Source of the DNA: Lysobacterales bacterium | Lineage (GTDB): Bacteria > Pseudomonadota > Gammaproteobacteria > Xanthomonadales > S139-57 | Direction of reading: 5' to 3' | Assembly (NCBI GenBank): GCA_015485125.1 | Contig: WFUE01000040.1 | Span: forward strand, 1 to 45,889 | DNA: 45,889 bases | Shown: positions 42,978 to 45,889 of the stretch, piece after piece | How the letters are laid out: each line of letters begins with the position of its first letter | Position numbering within the stretch: position 1 is the stretch's first letter | The notes under the pieces: generated by a model | Databases searched by the model: none | What the model saw: the letters and a program-made list of their open reading frames with translations, nothing else | What the model was told of the DNA's origin: nothing | Translations under genes and position numbers: made by a program

Positions 42978-43637
42978 TCAACGCGCATCCAGTACCACGA
43001 TGGTCTTGCCGGAGACGTTGATCATGCCGTCTTCTTCCAGCTCCTTGAGCACGCGCCCGGCCATTTCGCGGGAACAACCGACGATACGGCTGATCTCCTG
43101 GCGTGAAATGCGAATCTGTATGCCGTCGGGATGGGTCATGGCGTCCGGCTCCTGGCAGAGATCCAGCAAGGTTCGGGCCACGCGGCCGGTCACATCCATG
43201 AAGGCCAGACGGCTGACCTTGCGGCTGGTGTGCAGCAGGCGTGCGGTCAACTGGGTGCCGATGGCAAAGAGAATATCGGCCTTGTATTCGGCCAGCGTGG
43301 TTTCAAACAGCACCCACAGGCGGTCATAGGTGATTTCTGCCATTTCCGTGGGCGTGCGCGTCCGCACCAGTACTTCCCTTCTTTCCGGGCGCATGAACAA
43401 ACCCATTTCTCCGAGAAAATCCCCCTTGTTGAGATAACTCAGGATCAGTTCGTGGCCTTCCTCGTCCTCGGTGGAGATGCTCAGCGAGCCTTCAACAATG
43501 TAATAGAGAGTGCTGGCCCGGTCACCGGGACGGATGATGGCGGTTTTGTTGGGGTATTTCTTCTTGTGACAACAAGCCAGGAATGCCTCCATGGCTTCCG
43601 GGTTGGGTGGCAGAAAGTCGTCTCGTTTCATCCGCAT
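42978..43637 (-). CDS. clp: CRP-family regulator, Clp-like rather than classic cAMP-binding CRP
   Basis: The 219-residue protein has a cyclic-nucleotide fold (about 15-135), a dimerisation helix and a helix-turn-helix (SRQEISRIVGCSREMAGRVLK) close to that of Vfr, CRP and Clp. In the nucleotide pocket CRP has Arg82-Ser83 (ERSAWVR). Here the segment reads RREVLVRTRTP, placing R87-E88 at those positions. As I recall, Xanthomonas Clp, which responds to c-di-GMP, also has glutamate there. I therefore expect c-di-GMP or ligand-independent control instead of cAMP. The start is ATG 43637 (GGAGC upstream) or ATG 43631. trpGDC next to a CRP homologue matches Pseudomonas vfr. Confidence 0.9.
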   Translation of the reverse strand: MRMKRDDFLPPNPEAMEAFLACCHKKKYPNKTAIIRPGDRASTLYYIVEGSLSISTEDEEGHELILSYLNKGDFLGEMGLFMRPERREVLVRTRTPTEMAEITYDRLWVLFETTLAEYKADILFAIGTQLTARLLHTSRKVSRLAFMDVTGRVARTLLDLCQEPDAMTHPDGIQIRISRQEISRIVGCSREMAGRVLKELEEDGMINVSGKTIVVLDAR

Positions 43638-43688
43638 GAAGCTCCTGTGCAGGGCGACATCACCCGCCTTTATTTGATGCTTTATAGC

Positions 43689-43717
43689 ATAATAAACCGC
43701 AATTGCAGGAAAGCAAA
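43689..43717 (-). promoter_or_regulatory. Probable promoter of the Clp-like regulator
   Basis: On the minus strand, TTTGCT (43717-43712) and TATTAT (43694-43689) have a 17-base spacer. The -10 box lies 51 bases before the start codon. An overlapping TATAAA lies a few bases downstream. The AT-rich stretch stands out from its surroundings. Confidence 0.5.
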
Positions 43718-43778
43718 TGTTTCACAAACGCATCATCGGGAAGATTTCCGTGATGAATGGCATAATCCGGAGGTTTTC

Positions 43779-44078
43779 TTGGACTGGATGATCTGGCTGG
43801 TGGCCGGCCTGTTCTATCTTCCGTTGCATCTTGGCTTGCCGGCCGGCTGGTTGTTCTATCGACTGCTCGACCAGCCTGTGGAAACCCGCAAGGCCCGGTT
43901 GCGCGTCTTCCTGCGGGAAGGGTTCGTGCTCTTGGCGCTGACGGTGGGGCTGGCGGCTGTTCTGTGGCAATTGCAGGTGGGCCTGGTCTGGCTGGTGGCC
44001 CTGCTGGTTCTGGCCAGCCTGCTGCCTTTCTGGCGCGTGGCCCGTCTGTCTGCTGATTGCGATCAGCCAGGGAAATAA
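43779..44078 (+). CDS. Small integral membrane protein
   Basis: The 99-residue product has hydrophobic segments at about 4-27 and 47-82, the second long enough for two passes, with a charged loop between (LLDQPVETRKARLRVFLRE). It ends in a short hydrophilic tail. I choose TTG 43779 because GGAGG at 43769-43773 is five bases upstream; ATG 43788 is possible. The family is unknown to me. It is divergent from the Clp-like gene and is followed by a terminator hairpin. Confidence 0.65.
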   Translation: MDWMIWLVAGLFYLPLHLGLPAGWLFYRLLDQPVETRKARLRVFLREGFVLLALTVGLAAVLWQLQVGLVWLVALLVLASLLPFWRVARLSADCDQPGK

Positions 44079-44084
44079 ACTGAA

Positions 44085-44102
44085 CCCGCCCAATGGGGCG
44101 GG
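44085..44102. terminator. Bidirectional terminator hairpin
   Basis: CCCGCCC (44085-44091), loop AATG, GGGCGGG (44096-44102) form a perfect 7-bp GC stem between two convergent genes. On the minus strand it is followed by TTCAGTTTATTT, so it fits the chemoreceptor gene best. On the plus strand the T tract is poor. Confidence 0.6.
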
Positions 44103-44122
44103 CTGTTGGCAGGTGGGATGGT

Positions 44123-45889
44123 TTACAGCTGGAAGCGGCTGACCATGCTTTGCAATTGCTCGGCCAGTGCATTGAGCTGCTGGTTGGATTGTGCCGTGCG
44201 CCGGGCGGCCTGCAAGGCATCGTCGGCGGTTTTCAGCACCTGCTTGAGACGCTCGGCCACTTCGTTGGACTTGCCACCCTGTTCATTGGCGGCCTGGGCG
44301 ATCTTCTGGTTCATCTCGTTGATGGTTTTTACCGCCTGGGTGATCTGTTGCAGGGCGGTTTCGGCCTTGCCGGCTTCTTCCACGCTGCTGCCAGCCTGTT
44401 TCTGCCCCTTGTCCATGACCTGCACCGCCTCGGCGGCACTGGATTGCAGCCGGGTGATCATGTCGTGGATTTCCTGGGTGGATTCCTGGGTACGGCTGGC
44501 CAGGGTGCGTACCTCATCGGCCACCACGGCGAAGCCACGGCCATGTTCTCCGGCCCTCGCGGCTTCGATGGCGGCGTTCAGTGCCAGCAGGTTGGTTTGT
44601 TCGGCAATCTCCTTGATCACATCCAGCACCTTGCTGATGGCATCAGTATCCTGCTCCACCTGGGTGATGACTTCGGCGGAAGTGCGCACTTCGTTGGCCA
44701 GGGCGTGAATGGAGTTGATGACATTGTGAACCACCTGCTGGCCGGTTTCCGCGGATCCATTAGCCTCAACGGCGGCTTCCGAGGCATCTTCGGCATGCTT
44801 GCGCATGTGTTGCGCGGCCTTGGACATATTGATCATTTCCAGGGTCACGGCATCCACTTCTGATTTCTGGGTTTCGGCGGATTGTTCCATGTCCAGTGCC
44901 ACCTGGCTGGCTTGTTGCGCGGCCTGGCCAACGGATACGGCGGCGTCCCGGGTGGATTGAATCATCTCCCGAAGTTGTACCTGGGTTTCGCCCAGCAGGC
45001 GCAGCATCTGGATGACTTCGTTGTGCTTGTCCTTGATGCTGCACTGGACCTCATAGCCCAGGTTGCCACTGGCCATGGCCTTGAGCAGTTCCCGTGCCTT
45101 GAACAGCGGCCGGAAGGCGCTGGTCAGCCGCCAGTAGAGAATGGCGATGGAGGTGGCAATCACCAGCAGCATGCCCATCCAGCCCAGGATCTGGGCCTGG
45201 TCCAGCTTCTGGAAATCAGTGCTGCGATCGCGCAGCACGCTGAGATAGCCGATGGTTTGCTGATTGAGGGTTTTCAGGGGCAAGATCACATGGGAATAGC
45301 TGGCTTCCTCCATGTCCAGCCGCAGCCGGGCAGGCAGATGGTCTACTTCCGGGAAATTCGGATGGAGGTTCTCGCCGGTGGCGAACAGCTCCTGTTGCTG
45401 CTGGTTCCAGAGAATCAGTTCCGCGCCGGCCTGTTTGGCGAAGTTCCGCCCGATTTGATCCAGGCCCAGGGCATAGAGCGCATAGCCTGCTAATTTTCCA
45501 CGGTTGAACAGCGGGAAGACCAGCGTGTTGTAGAGCATGCCCTGTTCGTCACTGGCCAGGCCCGAGATCACCTTGTGATCCGCCAGTGCCTGGGCAACCA
45601 GCGCCTTGCCCAGTTGGGGGCTGGTGTCTTCGGGGTCGGTGTAGACGGGTTGGCCGTCCTGATTCAGAATGATCAGCCGGTCCAGTACCCGGGCCACGCT
45701 CAGGCGGCGATAGCTGGGGGCGGCCGCTTCGGCCACTTCGGCCGGGTCCGCGCCCTCGGCCAATGCCGCGGTCAGGTCACGGTTGCGGGTGAGTGCGCGG
45801 GTATTGCCCTGCATGTCCTTGAGATTGCCTTCCAGCCATTCCTGCCACAAATCCCGCGAACCATCAATGGACAGTTCTTCGATTTGCTG
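44123..45889 (-). CDS. Methyl-accepting chemotaxis protein, N-terminus cut by the window
   Basis: The frame is open to the right edge, so the first membrane segment and the true start lie outside. Visible in order are a periplasmic sensor region ([19 protein letters not shown], like a Cache or single-PAS pocket), a membrane segment ([18 protein letters not shown]), a HAMP linker ([21 protein letters not shown]) and a long coiled coil. The tip reads [20 protein letters not shown], then [18 protein letters not shown]. This is the canonical tip, unlike PilJ, so it may signal to another CheA. The C-terminus has no CheR/CheB tether pentapeptide. Confidence 0.93.
   Translation of the reverse strand, partial: QQIEELSIDGSRDLWQEWLEGNLKDMQGNTRALTRNRDLTAALAEGADPAEVAEAAAPSYRRLSVARVLDRLIILNQDGQPVYTDPEDTSPQLGKALVAQALADHKVISGLASDEQGMLYNTLVFPLFNRGKLAGYALYALGLDQIGRNFAKQAGAELILWNQQQQELFATGENLHPNFPEVDHLPARLRLDMEEASYSHVILPLKTLNQQTIGYLSVLRDRSTDFQKLDQAQILGWMGMLLVIATSIAILYWRLTSAFRPLFKARELLKAMASGNLGYEVQCSIKDKHNEVIQMLRLLGETQVQLREMIQSTRDAAVSVGQAAQQASQVALDMEQSAETQKSEVDAVTLEMINMSKAAQHMRKHAEDASEAAVEANGSAETGQQVVHNVINSIHALANEVRTSAEVITQVEQDTDAISKVLDVIKEIAEQTNLLALNAAIEAARAGEHGRGFAVVADEVRTLASRTQESTQEIHDMITRLQSSAAEAVQVMDKGQKQAGSSVEEAGKAETALQQITQAVKTINEMNQKIAQAANEQGGKSNEVAERLKQVLKTADDALQAARRTAQSNQQLNALAEQLQSMVSRFQL

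Noticed and set aside
43700..43745. CRP-type box TGTGA-N6-TCACA for autoregulation of the Clp-like gene
   Set aside because: Only one half-site (TGTGA on the minus strand near 43725) is present. The second half does not match.
43131..43778. Long plus-strand frame extending the small membrane protein to 315 residues
   Set aside because: The upstream part is antisense to the Clp-like regulator and its promoter. The hydrophobic protein has its own GGAGG and TTG start.

Overview
The window is ordinary chromosomal DNA of a GC-rich gammaproteobacterium. The evidence is conserved gene order: yggS-proC-yggT-DUF4426 divergent from pilT-pilU, prfA-hemA, bamD near rluD-pgeF, ruvX-yqgE-tonB-gshB divergent from pilG and a Pil-Chp chemosensory operon, and trpGDC followed by a CRP-family regulator. 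Several of these arrangements match Pseudomonas, but the CRP-like protein resembles Xanthomonas Clp. I would place the organism only as a free-living, motile, respiratory gammaproteobacterium, possibly Chromatiales or Xanthomonadales-like. There is no phage, IS element or CRISPR array in view.

Layout. 1-555 is a non-coding block of large imperfect palindromes and direct repeats ending at a tRNA-Arg(CCG). 0.7-3.8 kb holds a bacteriohemerythrin behind a perfect FNR-type box, ftsE-ftsX, and a protein with two receiver domains, the first lacking its phosphoacceptor. 3.9-6.5 kb (minus) is the yggS-proC-yggT-DUF4426 group. 6.5-11.4 kb holds pilT, pilU, a HAD-like protein without its nucleophile, a YggN-like protein, a broken hicA with an intact hicB, and a thioredoxin-fold protein. 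11.3-16.6 kb holds a secreted protein of unknown function, prfA, hemA, trmJ and bamD.

16.7-20.6 kb is the most interesting stretch. Five tightly packed genes lie between bamD and rluD, which are neighbours in many relatives: a secreted c-type cytochrome-like protein, a TlpA-like thioredoxin, a DUF4266 mini-lipoprotein, a DUF3570 outer-membrane barrel-like protein and an ApbE-family flavin transferase. The DUF3570 protein carries two motifs of the kind ApbE flavinylates. I infer a flavin-based redox module of the cell envelope. 20.6-25.1 kb holds rluD, pgeF, ruvX, yqgE, a TonB3-like protein and gshB.

25.3-37.0 kb is a pilG-pilI-pilJ-pilK-chpA-chpB-chpC chemosensory operon for type IV pili, without pilH and with a 2137-residue ChpA. 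With pilT, pilU and the TonB3-like protein, the window carries much of a twitching-motility control set. 37.0-45.9 kb holds an AsmA-family protein coupled to chpC, tag, a probable 46-residue cysteine-rich protein, trpG-trpD-trpC, an unrecognised gene, a Clp-like regulator, a small membrane protein and a chemoreceptor cut by the right edge.
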